From Adiantum capillus-veneris (Eukaryota > Streptophyta > Polypodiopsida > Polypodiales > Pteridaceae), in NCBI GenBank assembly GCA_014529385.2, contig CM043942.1, positions 27,769,469-27,833,468 of the forward strand: DNA of 64,000 nt, given 5' to 3'. The notes below the pieces were generated by a model. That model searched no databases. It saw only the letters and a program-made list of their open reading frames with translations, and had not been told where the DNA came from. This document shows positions 42,943-54,094 of the stretch, piece by piece; position 1 is the stretch's first letter; the number at the start of each line of letters is the position of its first letter. Both the position numbers and the translations under genes were made by a program.

Positions 42943-43955
42943 TCCTTAAAACTCTACTTTCACCTTATCTACCATCAATAATGCTCTCTTTTGAATCCAC
43001 ATCCATGACTCAAGCATACAAAGAAGGCCCACAATGTTTTGATATTCAAAAAAATCCTAATCTTGATTTGATTAGCGTGTAAATAAAGTTATTAATAACC
43101 TTAAGAAGGGGTCTCCAAACTATAAATAGGCCCCTCTTCTTCTTGCAGATGATCCCCACGCTCTCTCATAGCACCCCAACACTTTGTAGGTGATGAAAGA
43201 TTTAGGTGTAGTCATCACCTTGTGAGCTTCACACTTGGTGTGAGAGAAGCTTTGATGCTACACTTTGCAAAGTGAGAGACTGTGAGTGTCCTATCTAAAA
43301 CCACTATTGTACATGATCTTTCAATATCATCAATTGAGGTTTTGGTGCTTCAAAGGTGTGCTTGGCTTCAGGTTCTTTGTCCTTCCACTTGTGTAAAGCT
43401 CTTTAGCAAATGCAAGGTGACTTGTGTCTTTTAAATTCTATCATTTGAGCTTGTTTGAGAAAGTTCTTAGTGTGTTTTAGTCGTCAAATTTGCGTCCATT
43501 GTAAGAGGGTATTATGGTGAGAGGCCCTCCCACACCCTAAGACAATGTGTGTGTGTGTTGGCAATGTTTAGCATTCACTACACATTGGGTTATTTTTTGT
43601 ACAAGCTTTATGGTAGCGTTGTAGCGAACCATTTCCATTTGCAAGTTATAAACAAGGTATTATACAAGTTCCTTTTCTCCCTGTCTTCCTTTTCTTTGGC
43701 TCTCTCTTGCTCCATTTGGTGTTGGTCTTGGTGTGAGATTGCTTGTGTGTATTTTTGTTGTGCCTCTTCTTGGTTGTGACAAAATCTCTCTTGAGTCCTA
43801 GTTCGCATCCCATAACTAGGTGGTGCCCCTTCACTTGTTTGGCTGTGGGTTTGTTGTTGTTGTTTCTTGCTTGTGGTTGCCCCAACCCCAATTGAGCAGC
43901 ACGATAGCATTGAAGGGTGCTTAGAGGTCGCCTCTCTTGTTGCCTACCTTGGACT

Positions 43956-43982
43956 ACTTTAAAAAATAAAAAATAAAAAAAA

Positions 43983-44019
<37 letters not shown>

Positions 44020-44022
44020 ATA
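43956..44022. repeat. AAATA simple repeat
   Basis: AAAAAT and AAAT units immediately follow the fading end of M; nine or more AAAT units end it. Confidence 0.9.
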
Positions 44023-44201
44023 TATAGAGAGAGATGCTTTAGGTAGGCCTCGTGATTTTATCACTTTTTTATATTTTGAAATTTGTAGTTCTCATGTTGT
44101 ACAATAGATTTTTGATTCTTTTAGGCTCTCTAATTTGTATTTATGGTTGATGTTGCATATTGCAATCATAGCGTAAAACCATGCTTTGTGTTGCAGGCTA
44201 G

Positions 44202-47200
44202 ATGGGATCTTTTTATAAGATTCAAGTGATCGATGATGATAATGAGGACGATTTAGGCCTTGTTAGTCTAAAGGAAGATAATGACAAGCCCACCTTTGCT
44301 CCAGTTTGTGAGCTCATAGAGGGCGATAAGCTTGTGATTGGATTCTTTTTTCTTCATAGAGGAAAATTATATTATTATAAAGAAACAACAAGAAGAGCGA
44401 TGGACAATCAACAATAAGGGTCAAGTACACATTAAGAGGAGTGTCAATAGCATGGATGAACTTCCTTCTCCAAGTAAGCGACAGTGCTCCAATCAGATTG
44501 ATAATGACAAAGGTGACACTTCAAGTGGCCCCACTTCCAAGCTTACAAAAAAATTGTTAAGTACACGTGTTTCTGAGCAATGGGAGCAAGAATGTTTTAG
44601 AACAAGAATAAAGTTGAAACAGATGAAGGTTGCAAGGGATGATAGGTTGAATTACATAGTGAAGATGTCAATGAGGAAGCACAAGTGCAAATTTGGTGTT
44701 ATGAATGTAGCGCTTTGTATGGAAACGGTTCGATAGAAGAGACTATATGGAATTTTGTGGGCCTTCAAAGGAGTCAATGCAACGTTCATTGGTTGATGAA
44801 GAACAATATAATAGGTAAGAAATAGAGGCTTCAATAGAGACTCTATGCTCCTTGATGGAGACCAATGAAGGTATTGTTTAACCTTCTTAAAGTTACTTAA
44901 ATGGTCAAAAGATAGAATGTTTTTAGAAAACCGGTTTTGTTACTTGTTTGGATATTAATATGTGTTGTATTTGCATGTAGGTTGGGACTTTGAAGTCATT
45001 GCAATCACACTACATGATTTTAAAGACAAAAGCTTTGTTCGCGTGAGGTGTAAGTACAATGACACATGGTTACATTTGTGCCCTCCAAGGTCAAATATGT
45101 GTACCATTCTCACGGAGCACTCAAAGTCAATCTCGCACACAAAGGCAGACATGAAGGAGGAGTTGCAAACATCTGAGCCAGTTCTAAGTGGCTTATGTGG
45201 GCCTTCTTGAAAGGGAAAGGAGCACGATCCAATGCAAACATCTCTCAACAATTTTGTGGTTTCTACAAGTTTTGAAAGATCAACTCATGGTGGAAAATTT
45301 TCAATAAGTTTGAATTTTTTATGTTGGGGTTTATGGATTCACAAAATCAACGTGAAAAACGAGAATATTAGTGTGAAGCCTTTGCTAGATGATCAGTGTG
45401 GTGGGAAGCTTTGGTTTGTAGAGCTTTTCACAAAGGCTATCTTAAATGATGGAAGTTTAGTCTTTCACATTGATGCTTGCTTCCGTCATATTAGTTGTCC
45501 ACATGTTTCTAGCAATGAGCAACCATTTGAAGATTTCTCATGTAAACATTGCAAGGATATACCTAAGCTTCATGATTTTAGGATCAGATTATTTAGGAGA
45601 AAATGGCAGAGAAGAAGAGAGTCACTAGAGGAACGAACGGGGGAAGAAGGTTAGACTTTCTCACTAAGCAAAAGGTTTGACAAACAACTCTCATTGCTAA
45701 GAAGCATGAAAGAGATCTCACCCTCAAACTATGGTGGGCAAAGTCTCATACTGTGGTTCTTTCAGTGAAAATATTAACTTGAAGGGAAGCAAGCATGGAG
45801 TCCCTAAACCTATACTCACACTTTTGTTCCGCCTGATATCAACAAATAAAATACTTTGAATGCCGCCACAACCTTCTTAGTACTTGGTCTTTTCTCTTAT
45901 ATGTATCTAAATTTAAAAAAAGGTCCAAACTTTAAATATGTAAACAAAAGGGTCTCCTTCATACCCATCGCTCTATACCTTGTTGTTACTACTCTGTCTT
46001 TCACAGCTTTTATGAGATCCGAAGCAGTGGCCTCATCCTTCTTTAGCATCTTTGATAAGCATTCAAAAAAGTTTGCCATATGGAATATATAATTTTTCTT
46101 GTCCAATTCTCCATATCAACTTCATATTGCTGGAAAAAAAGAACAGTGTAAATTGAAAATAAGAATGAAGATTTTATTATAATCTCTTTCACATCCATTT
46201 ACAATCCTTGAGAAAACTCCTGTTAGCAACGTCATGTGCTGTGATTTTGGTCATCGCCTATCCATTGCTATTTTGATTTTTTTTTAATAGGCTTGGAGCC
46301 ATGTGATCCCTCATAAACTAGGTAAGTTTGGTGGAAAACCTGCTCTATGGGACTTCTTACAAGATGTGGCTACAAACATGGTGAGGCCAAAGGTACGAAA
46401 AGATATATTGAAAACACTAAGGCTTTGTTTGAGGTTGGAAGGATGTGGGGTGGACCAAGATTGCATGAATTTATTACTTTCAACCTCAATGGACCTTCCC
46501 TCTCAACAAAAAAAAGAGACCAAAGACTTGCCACACAATTCTTTCCAGGCATACATGGCTATATTTTCAATGCCATTGCTGAAATATATCAAAAGGAGAA
46601 AGAAAAACATGGAATCAAATCACAAATTCCTTTCATCCTGGTGGAGAATGAGACTGCCATAAAAAACCAGATAAGGTAAACATAATATAATGCAAAAATA
46701 GTTCTGATGGGCATGTTGAATCATAGTTGCTCTTGCATATTTTATGTTTTTAAATCTTAATATTGTAGGTGGAACCTAAAAGATCACACGCTTGTTGGTG
46801 ATGGATACAAGGTGAAGGACCATGAGTGTAGAACTTCAAGCTTGATCAAAGTTGGAGCGGGAAAATAGGATATGACATCATTGTGAAAGCATTTGAGAAA
46901 CATGTGATTGGTGGTTATGCAAGAGTTTTTGTGGAAAACCCACTTCATGAAGCACTTCCATGCTTAGTTTTCTTTGCTCATTGCACTTGTAATCGATTTG
47001 ATACATGTTTTATTCGAAGACAATGGGGTTGAAATTATGAGCTTATGGGATGAGCATCTCAAGTCTAAAGAAGGTCCTATTTTTGTGGACACGCCTCAAA
47101 TGGAGATAGTCTTCAAAGAACATTGATGTTGGATGATTATGTTGACAAGCATGGTACCACATTCAAGACTATATGGGGTGGATGGCCTCTTTCAGCTAAA

Positions 47201-47560
47201 TTGTCAAAAGGAGATGTTTTAGGCATGCATGATCAAGACTTTGTATACAATGGAAAGAAGCTCGTCAATGTTCTTGATAAACCAAAGCGTCAGTTGGCTC
47301 TTGGTGATGTATGGGTTACCTTGAATCATATTACCATTGTATATGATTCCTTTGTTGTTGACAAGCATATGCTTAGGGAAGGCGATATCAGGTGAGATGA
47401 TCGTCAAAATTGGGCAACAACTCAAAGGATATGTAGCAGACAGGCGCAATGGTGTTTGGGAGAGTTGGCAAACAATGAAGCTATGCTATAGACTTCCATC
47501 ACGACAACCTGCTAATAATGCTCGACAATCAACTCTATTGATTGGTCTTCCACTCTAGAA
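44202..47560 (+). pseudogene. Decayed intron-containing gene of unrecognised family
   Basis: Plus-strand protein-like text with splice signals. Segment 1 (44202 to about 44871) starts MGSFYKIQVIDDDNEDD and has stops and frame changes. A GT-AG intron about 44872-44980 keeps phase into WDFEVIAITLHDFK. Segment 2 (44981-45653) has PLLDDQCGGKLWFVELFTKA and CKHCKDIPKLHDFRIR. An acceptor TTTTAATAG at 46280-46289 opens segment 3 (PALWDFLQDVATNM, then after a frameshift GGPRLHEFITFNLNGPSL). Intron 46676-46768 (GTAAAC...TTGTAG) preserves phase into NLKDHTLVGDGYKVKDHEC. Segment 4 includes KPKRQLALGDVWVTLNHITI. There are at least four lesions. I do not recognise the family and see no transposase motif. 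Confidence 0.55.
45655..46279. other. Stretch without supported gene inside the pseudogene
   Basis: This lies between segments 2 and 3. A minus-strand frame (45897-46106) and a plus-strand frame (45856-46092) overlap, and neither is convincing. It may be intron. Confidence 0.4.
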
Positions 47561-47569
47561 GGAGACAAT

Positions 47570-49463
47570 CCTAAAGGTAAATCTTCATAAAAAATTTCCT
47601 TATATTTCATCAAAAAGTTCTTTTGAGAAGGAGACAATTGGTCTTTGTATGTTTCAATTTCCTTGATTAGAACCAAAAATTATTTTGGATCTTTTTGAAC
47701 TAATCTTTTATCTGAGTGTGACTAAGAAGAGATTTTTGGTTAGCTTGTAATGTGAAAGATTTTTATTATGTGTGACAATGAATATATGTTTATCATAGTC
47801 AATTGTTGGATTAAAATGATGTCTCCAAAGCGTACCCAAAATCAAATCTTTGTTATGGAGAAAATCTTGTGATTCAACAAAGTCTCCTAATTGTTATTGC
47901 AAATCCTTTACCATATACACACAATTTATTTTGGTTCCTTGGAAAGCTGCCTTTACCTTATAATTCGTCAGAGTCATAAGCAATTTTAACTTTTGTGCAA
48001 GATGGGTAGAAATAAAATCATGTGTGCTCCCATCATCATGTAATAACTTAAAAGCATCATCACCAATCTTAACTTGCATACATAAAAGACTATGTAGCTG
48101 AGAAGTAGGAGTACTGTGATCTTGGTAGTCTGAGTGACCTTGAGGTTTTTGATGGGTATCTTCAAAAGTGTTGGCAATGTTGACATCCATCTCCATGTTG
48201 TGCACTTGATGGTCATTATCTTCTTCAATCCCCTCATTAAAGTATGAGGGAGGTATTGAATTTCTTTTAGGACACTTGTTAGTTGTATGTCCGATCTTGC
48301 TTTTAGGAAACTTGTTAGCTGTATGTCCCATCTTGAGTCAAGTGTCGCAAACAATAATCTTCACATTGAATTTCCATTATTTTACTGTCGTTATTTTTTT
48401 GTTGTGACTATGTGGAGCCTTGTTTTATGACTTCAAGAAAGAAAAGATGAAGGTTTAAAAGAATTACTTGAACCATTTTTATTTACCTTCTTTTATCCAA
48501 AAGCATTTTGATTGGAATTTTTTGATCGTGGTCAATATTGATTGTAATGTTGCATCCCTCGTTTTCCATTGGTGTCGTTGGTCCTTGGTTGACACATAGT
48601 AAGACTTGTACGTTGTGGTGGTGGAAGAGAAGAATAAATCTTTCTAGCTGGTTGTCCTTTTGAATTTGTTGATACCTTTTGTAGCTTCAGCATCATGAGC
48701 TAAAGAAATAGTTCTTTCTAATGTATGAACGACAAAATTTATTGACCTCAACAAGCAAAGTATACTCCAAACCAACAATATGTTTGTGTTTGAAAGTAGG
48801 GCAAGAAATTTTTTAAAAAACATTTTGAATAGCAAGTAGTCCAAAATTTGTGTAATAATTTTCCATACCCTAGATTGAAGAGTATCCCATGCATGTCTAG
48901 CTTTCTCTTCGTATTGAGAAGGGAGAAAGTACTTCATTATCATCATTTGAATTTATTCAAAGTTTGTGGTTGTTTGTGTCGTTTGTGAGTTGCATTCCAC
49001 CAAAGAGAAGCACATTTTATCATTTGGTTTGCTGCATACTTGATTTTTTCTCGTTCGTTGAACTTTTCTCCTTGAAGGTAGTCATCCAAGGATGATAACC
49101 AAGAGAGGATCATAAGTGCACCCTTTCTTCCATCATACTTTACGAAAGTAAATGCCTTTTCAGAGATGTTATTTTGTTTTTTCTTGGCTTGAGCATCCAA
49201 AGTATGCTTCTTCACTTTGATAAGCCGCTTGTCTTTGTTGTCATCTTCATGATTGCGCTTGTGGGACAAGCTTTTCTTGATGAATAGTACGTGTAGCACG
49301 TTCCTTTTCAATCTCTTAAAAAAGAACATTAATCTTTTGATCCATAATAATAAGCTAAATTTCAAAAGGAAAAAATATCATAAGAAAATGAATAAGATGA
49401 TATCTGTGTATGCTGAACGAACCAAAAAAAATCCAAGACCTCCAGTGAATATGCAAATCCTTT
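47570..49463 (-). pseudogene. Element K: Ty3/gypsy gag and protease remnant
   Basis: The minus strand reads gag (ASLWWNATHKRHKQPQTLNK at 48943-49365; TLQSRVWKIITQ and HTLERTISLAHDAE at 48644-48946). Next come one or two knuckle-like KIGHTTNKCPKR pieces (48250-48331), then the retropepsin site DDGSTHDFISTHLAQKL (about 47990-48050) and LGTLWRHHFNPTIDYDKH near 47790-47830. It ends near 47570 against the gene-like segment. RT and the rest are absent. Upstream it was split by element I at 49463/59526. There are multiple stops. Confidence 0.75.
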
Positions 49464-50386
49464 TGTTGGGGGTTCCATCGTTGCAATAGCTCCAATGACC
49501 AACAAAATTATCAATCCGGAGGGATGAGCTACCTGGCTAGGGCATGGAAACACTCACACGGGTAGTGAGCTAATCGTGGCAACACAAATGGTTAACTCTA
49601 TGAGGTGAGCTTCTTGGCCTATGGAGGAGCTAAGCCGCAATGAAGGGGAATATCCATATCCACTTCTCTCCACCTCCAATCAACCCAATCACACACACTA
49701 CGATTGCAAGACGCACACAACACTAATCCTATCATGCAACGCACTAATCGCAAGCACACACACATAGATCTATCGAGCACCACACTCCAATCAAACCTAC
49801 ATGCACACACAAGCAAAATAGGGCAATCACACAAGATTAGAGAGGGATTAACCACTGATTAGTTAAGATCTAGCTAATCTAAGCATCATAGGCAATCATA
49901 AGAAGCATGAGAGAGGCATAGTGAAAGAGAATAAATCATTGGTTAGTGTTAATCAAGTCTCATGAGCAAGGAGAAACTCAAGGACTCCATAGCCACACAC
50001 CTCAAGAGCTCTCACCAAAGAGTGCTCTCAACAAATGAGCTTAAGAATCCTAATTTCTTTTACACACTGCCTTATATACCTAGGGTAAAAATATGCAATG
50101 TCCGGGCACCCAAGGTCTTTTGGGCCTCACCACTTACTGAATCTGCAACCTAGGCACAGTAAGTGACCTATTGTTTACAACATGGAACTCCCATTGAGTC
50201 CGTAACACATTAGAATATTACAATGGCTTGAAATAAATCGGGAATTTACAATACATGACCATTTTGGAAAAACATGGAAAATGTGTAACTCCAATCTTTA
50301 CTGCTTCTTTGGATTACTCCTCGATGTGCATTCGTACGTCTTTGGTCTTTAACATCTTTTGTTAACTGACGTTGACTCAGTTAACA
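49464..50386 (-). mobile_element. Element I left (3') LTR
   Basis: 923 bp, in plus orientation TGTTGGGGG...GTTAACA. It keeps a segment of about 60 bp (about 50008-50066) that is deleted in the right LTR. Confidence 0.92.
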
Positions 50387-50400
50387 TTCTCCCCTTTTGA
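50387..50400 (-). other. Element I polypurine tract
   Basis: On the minus strand AATCAAAAGGGGAGAA touches the 3' LTR start TGTTAACTGAG. Confidence 0.8.
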
Positions 50401-50835
50401 TTTTAGTGCCCGTCCTCGGGCACTATTGAAAAGTGTCCGTGGAGGCTAGGGAATGTTTTTGATTGGTTGTTGATGGGATGATTTCTTCATTGGTGGTTGG
50501 ATTTGTTGATGAGGTTCAATTTTCCGCAGCATCTTCATTGGTCTGAATACGTCTGATGTGAGAGATATGTTGTAGTTGTCCATTGTAATAGTATAATGAT
50601 GAGGCTGTTGTTTATTTATGAAAAGTATGTACAAGGGAAGTAGAATGATGAGGTTCTAAATTAGGGTCTAATACCTGGATGACCAAAGGAAAAAAACCCA
50701 GTGGAAAAAAGTGCCTTTGGGATACACGCATTATTGGAGTACTTATTAGCATGGAAATATTAATAAAGTACTGAAGGGATTAATCACGAATAGATATGTA
50801 ATTAAAAAACGTGATATTCGTGGAAGTGTATTGGG
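50401..50835 (-). other. Element I 3' untranslated stretch
   Basis: Only short frames are present. Nothing recognised lies between the polypurine tract and the tandem array. Confidence 0.6.
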
Positions 50836-51390
50836 CCAACGCCAATTTGCCAAGGTCAACACCAAGCGATGGGGAGCGTTGGGCAATCACCAAGCTTGCT
50901 ATTCGCTCGGTGCTGACTTGATCGTCACATGTAATGATTTTAACCCCAAGGTTAGTACCAAGCGATAGGGAATGTTGGGCAGTCCCCAAGCATCCTATTC
51001 GCCCTGTATTGACTCAACTGTCGTATGTAATGACTTTAAGAGCAACGTCAACACCAAGCAATAGGGAGTGTTGGCCAGTCCCCAAGCTTCCTATTCGCCC
51101 AGTAGTGACTCAACTGTATTTTTGTAATCACATCACCATGGTCTTCATCATTGGTTACATCAAGGTCAACACCAAGCCATAGGGGGCATTGGGCAATCCC
51201 CAAGCGTCCTATTTGCCCAATAGTGACTCAACTGAATTTTTCCTTTCTGTTGTTGGTTATCATGCACCAAGGTCTTTGACGTTGCCTGTAATGGATTTAA
51301 CATGAAGGTCAACACCACGCAATAGGGATCGTTGGGCCATCCTCAAGCTTCCTATTCACCCAGTAGTGACCCCACTGCATGGCTTTGTTG
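50836..51390. repeat. Tandem array of five 97-145 bp units in element I
   Basis: Each unit begins near AAGGTCAACACCAAGC and contains ATAGGGA, TTGGGCA, CCCCAAGC, CTATTCGCCC and GTGACTCAACTG. Units start near 50845, 50944, 51044, 51161 and 51306. Spacers after the conserved 80 bp vary in length, making the later units longer. Within the unit TTGGGCAGTCCCCAA can pair with itself. Confidence 0.88.
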
Positions 51391-52042
51391 GTTAGCATCA
51401 TTGGTTTGTTGCCTGTTGTAGTCCACAGAAGGTGCATAGGTGGAAGCAAAAAAGAGTGTCTAATGCATATGACCAATGATGGGACATCCTATTTATGCAT
51501 ACACAGAAATGCATGGAAAATAATATGCTGTGCAAGAAAGATTTTGAGGGGTTATTCAGAAAGATAGTGTAGCTATAAAAGCATATGGCACGGCTTTGCA
51601 AGCTGGCACCCCTTTAAGAATGGTTTTTGTTGACGAGGATATGTGCTCTCATCTTACTGTGCATTGTGTGTGAGTGTTGGACTCTACGACACTCCACCAA
51701 TTGTAAGTTAATAGACTTCAACTCTTATGCTCATCTCATCCAGCATGAGCAACATGACTTTAGATATGCTCAACTCTTCCAGCTCGAGCGTAAGCCTAAT
51801 AATTACGACTCTTAGCATAGAGTTTATTATGACTTGAAGCTTTGGGACTAATGCTTTGCTCATTTTATGGCTCAACAACCCGACTCTGACTATGCCAAAG
51901 AGTGTTTTTTGCACCCTGGCAACTTGACTTTTCACATTCTTGTGCTTACTACAAACATTTCTTCAGGTAAAAATAAGCTTGAATCCTCAAAAAGAGGATT
52001 AGTGAAGGACCAAGTTGGCATTGAAGGTTTCTTTTGCCATAC
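51391..52042 (-). other. Element I interior, no supported gene
   Basis: Short frames exist on both strands, none convincing. It lies downstream (minus strand) of the last protein-like text. Confidence 0.5.
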
Positions 52043-53047
52043 CTATTTTATCATCTTTGAATCTGCATTCACGTTGGTTGGGTTGTCCTTCTTTGACTGT
52101 GAAGACTCCAGTATCTGTTTGATTTTCCAAATAGGCCTGTTGATAGCAGTCTTTGATGATGTTGTAGGTCTCTGTTCACTGTCGGCATTTGGATTTTGAC
52201 TCGGAGCATTGGAAGACTTAGGAATCCAAATCTCTTGATAACCTTTGTATCTCCCTTGTTGACTTTGCCTAGCTGTAGGTCTTGTTGAGTTCTTGAGATC
52301 TTCATGCATGCTTGGTGTAGTTGCAGTTGACTTGTGGTTGACTGGTAGCCAAATATTTGTATAACTTGTGTGAAATCCTTGTCCAAGAGGAAAATTCTTT
52401 GAGATTTGTCTTTTTTCTGTATCCTCTTGAGAGTTGTGGTTGACTTTACCATCTTTCAATGTTGCTTTATTGTATACCTGCTGCTTAGGTATCCTAGGAC
52501 ATTGTCGAGGTTGATACCTTGTGGGCCTTCTTTCCTGGGAGGGACTTGAAGTTACTTCATATGCCCTAACCTTCGGTTTTGGTACCCATATCTGTCTATT
52601 ACCTCTAGACTACTCCTATTCTTTTAAACTCCATTGTGATGCTATCCATCCCATGTGTTTGTTTTTTTGTGTTGATTTCTCATCTTTAATCCAAACCGGA
52701 TCATTGACTTTGATTAAACTACTTTGAACAAACACTTGCTTGAATTTCCTTTCCTTTCTTGAGTACTTTGGCTAAAATATCTTTGCTTTTATGGGTGTCA
52801 CTTTAGAGGTTTCAATTGGGTCAGCAATTGACTTGAAGTTTTGAAAGCCTGACTTGCTAGAAGTATCTAATCCATGAGGGTTCTTTGATGTAGAGGCATA
52901 TGATGTCACACCTTCTTTGCTAATTGGTGGAAGTTCCACTTTAGCTTTACCTTTGTCTGCAAGATTTGTGTTCGATCCTTGTGACTTCTGCAACTTTGAT
53001 TTTGACATTTTTTGTTCTATTGAAGATCTTTGTCCTGCTTTTGCCAT
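52043..53047 (-). pseudogene. Element I Pro/Lys-rich repeat protein segment
   Basis: Minus-strand text (stops between pieces) contains a recurring motif IW(V/L/I)P followed by a polar, Pro/Ser/Gln-rich spacer: RQIWVPKPKV near 52560-52593, TNIWLPVNHKS near 52335-52360 and QEIWIPKSS near 52212-52240. Spacing is about 75 and 45 residues. The upstream piece 52772-53047 is Lys/Ser-rich. Similar W-x-PK linkers occur in plant retroelement Gag C-termini. No catalytic domain is seen. Confidence 0.5.
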
Positions 53048-53404
53048 GGTCTCATCTTGATTTAACTATGTCTCTATGGATGTTGGATTGAGACTTTGTT
53101 TTGCAATCTGACTTACATCAGTTGATTCAGCTGGCAATAAGTGATTGATCTTTGGACTTCCTATTGATTCTTGGTTGTATGCAACCTTGTTCTTCTTAAC
53201 TTCTGGCTCTGGTGGCATTCTTTGCTCTGTTTGATCTGATCTTGCTATTGCCTAATTTGCTTTAAGCTCTTCTGAAGTTCTGTTTGATGGAGATGAATCA
53301 TCTTCAATAAGATTTGCTTTGGCATTAGTCTCCATTTTCATTGTGCTTGAGGAACTTGTGCTGTTGTCCGCGATTGACCAGTCTTGATCTCCATTCTTTG
53401 TTGT

Positions 53405-54094
53405 CTATGATGACTCCTTCATGTTTGAATTCTGTATCTCTGACATCTTCTGAGCCATTGGCCTTCTCATTATGATGTCTTCTGGGATATCCTTTGTTGT
53501 GATCACATGGAAGTGAACTATGATGATCTGTGAACTTACTTCAATGGTGGTGGAGATGATTCCCCAGCATTCTGCTCGTTTGTTTCTAGATATGCTCACA
53601 AATATAGGAGCATCTTCTAGCTGTGGTTGGCCACAACTTTTCCAAGTGTGAAATGACATGAAGTTCTTGTCTAGCTGAAAATCTAGCTGTACTTCTATTG
53701 ACAGTTTTTCACCAACAATGTTGCACTTGATTGTCTCACAATTTGTGTCTGAATTGACTTCTTTTGCTATGGCAACATCCTTTGGTTGAGCTTTATTTGC
53801 ATTTTCTTTGCTTTGACCACCTGCTTCAATCAATGTTGACTCCATTGGCTGTAATACTGCACCTTTTTGCAATTGTTGAGCATTATCTGCCTGCATCTGA
53901 GTAACCTTTGATCTTAGAAGGTCCATTGTACTTTTTGGCAGAATCTGTCTCTTTGGAGAAGATTTTGGTGGTGACCTTTGTGTAGCTTTCTGGACTTTAG
54001 CTCCCATTGACTTTGACCTTTTTGTCACTTGTTCTGGCAGCTTGAGGCTTTGCATCATCTTCAGATAGTCTTTGACTTCAGTCGGGCCATCCAT
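53405..54094 (-). pseudogene. Element I protease-like domain without the Asp triad
   Basis: A 229-codon frame. The second half has the outline of a retropepsin: KLSIEVQLDFQLDKNFMSF in place of the hydrophobic-DTGA strand, then SCGQPQLEDAPIFVSISR, FHVITTKDIPEDIIMRRPMA (family pattern FxVIDxxxPYDIILGRPW). The catalytic Asp-Thr/Ser-Gly is not present and GRP has become RRP. The first half is Lys/Pro/Ser-rich linker. Either a decayed protease or a repurposed fold; decay is simpler given the surrounding stops. Confidence 0.5.

Larger units (their letters stand above)
41158..43945 (+). mobile_element. LTR M: F-family LTR in opposite orientation
   Basis: It starts TGGTACATGAATGTACCA at 41158 and is the reverse complement of F's right LTR along its whole length. 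Matching landmarks are CTAGCTAGC-region text, the CA/GT microsatellite, CAACCTTTGTGGCG and CATCACCTTGTGAG. The far end fades out after GTTGCCTACC near 43940, before an AAATA-rich tract. It is a solo or truncated LTR. Frames inside (42310-42501 and 41095-41331) are microsatellite or poly-Gly artefacts. Confidence 0.82.

Noticed and set aside
36829-43945. Giant terminal-inverted-repeat DNA transposon
   Set aside because: The left arm is an LTR with an adjacent PBS and belongs to element F. No transposase and no TSD around the pair.
45856-46106. Membrane-like frame or antisense helical frame
   Set aside because: Two opposite-strand frames overlap with no family resemblance; it may be intron sequence.
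50836-51390. CRISPR-like repeat array
   Set aside because: Units are long, diverged and adjoin an LTR element's polypurine tract in a eukaryotic genome; spacers are not unique short sequences.
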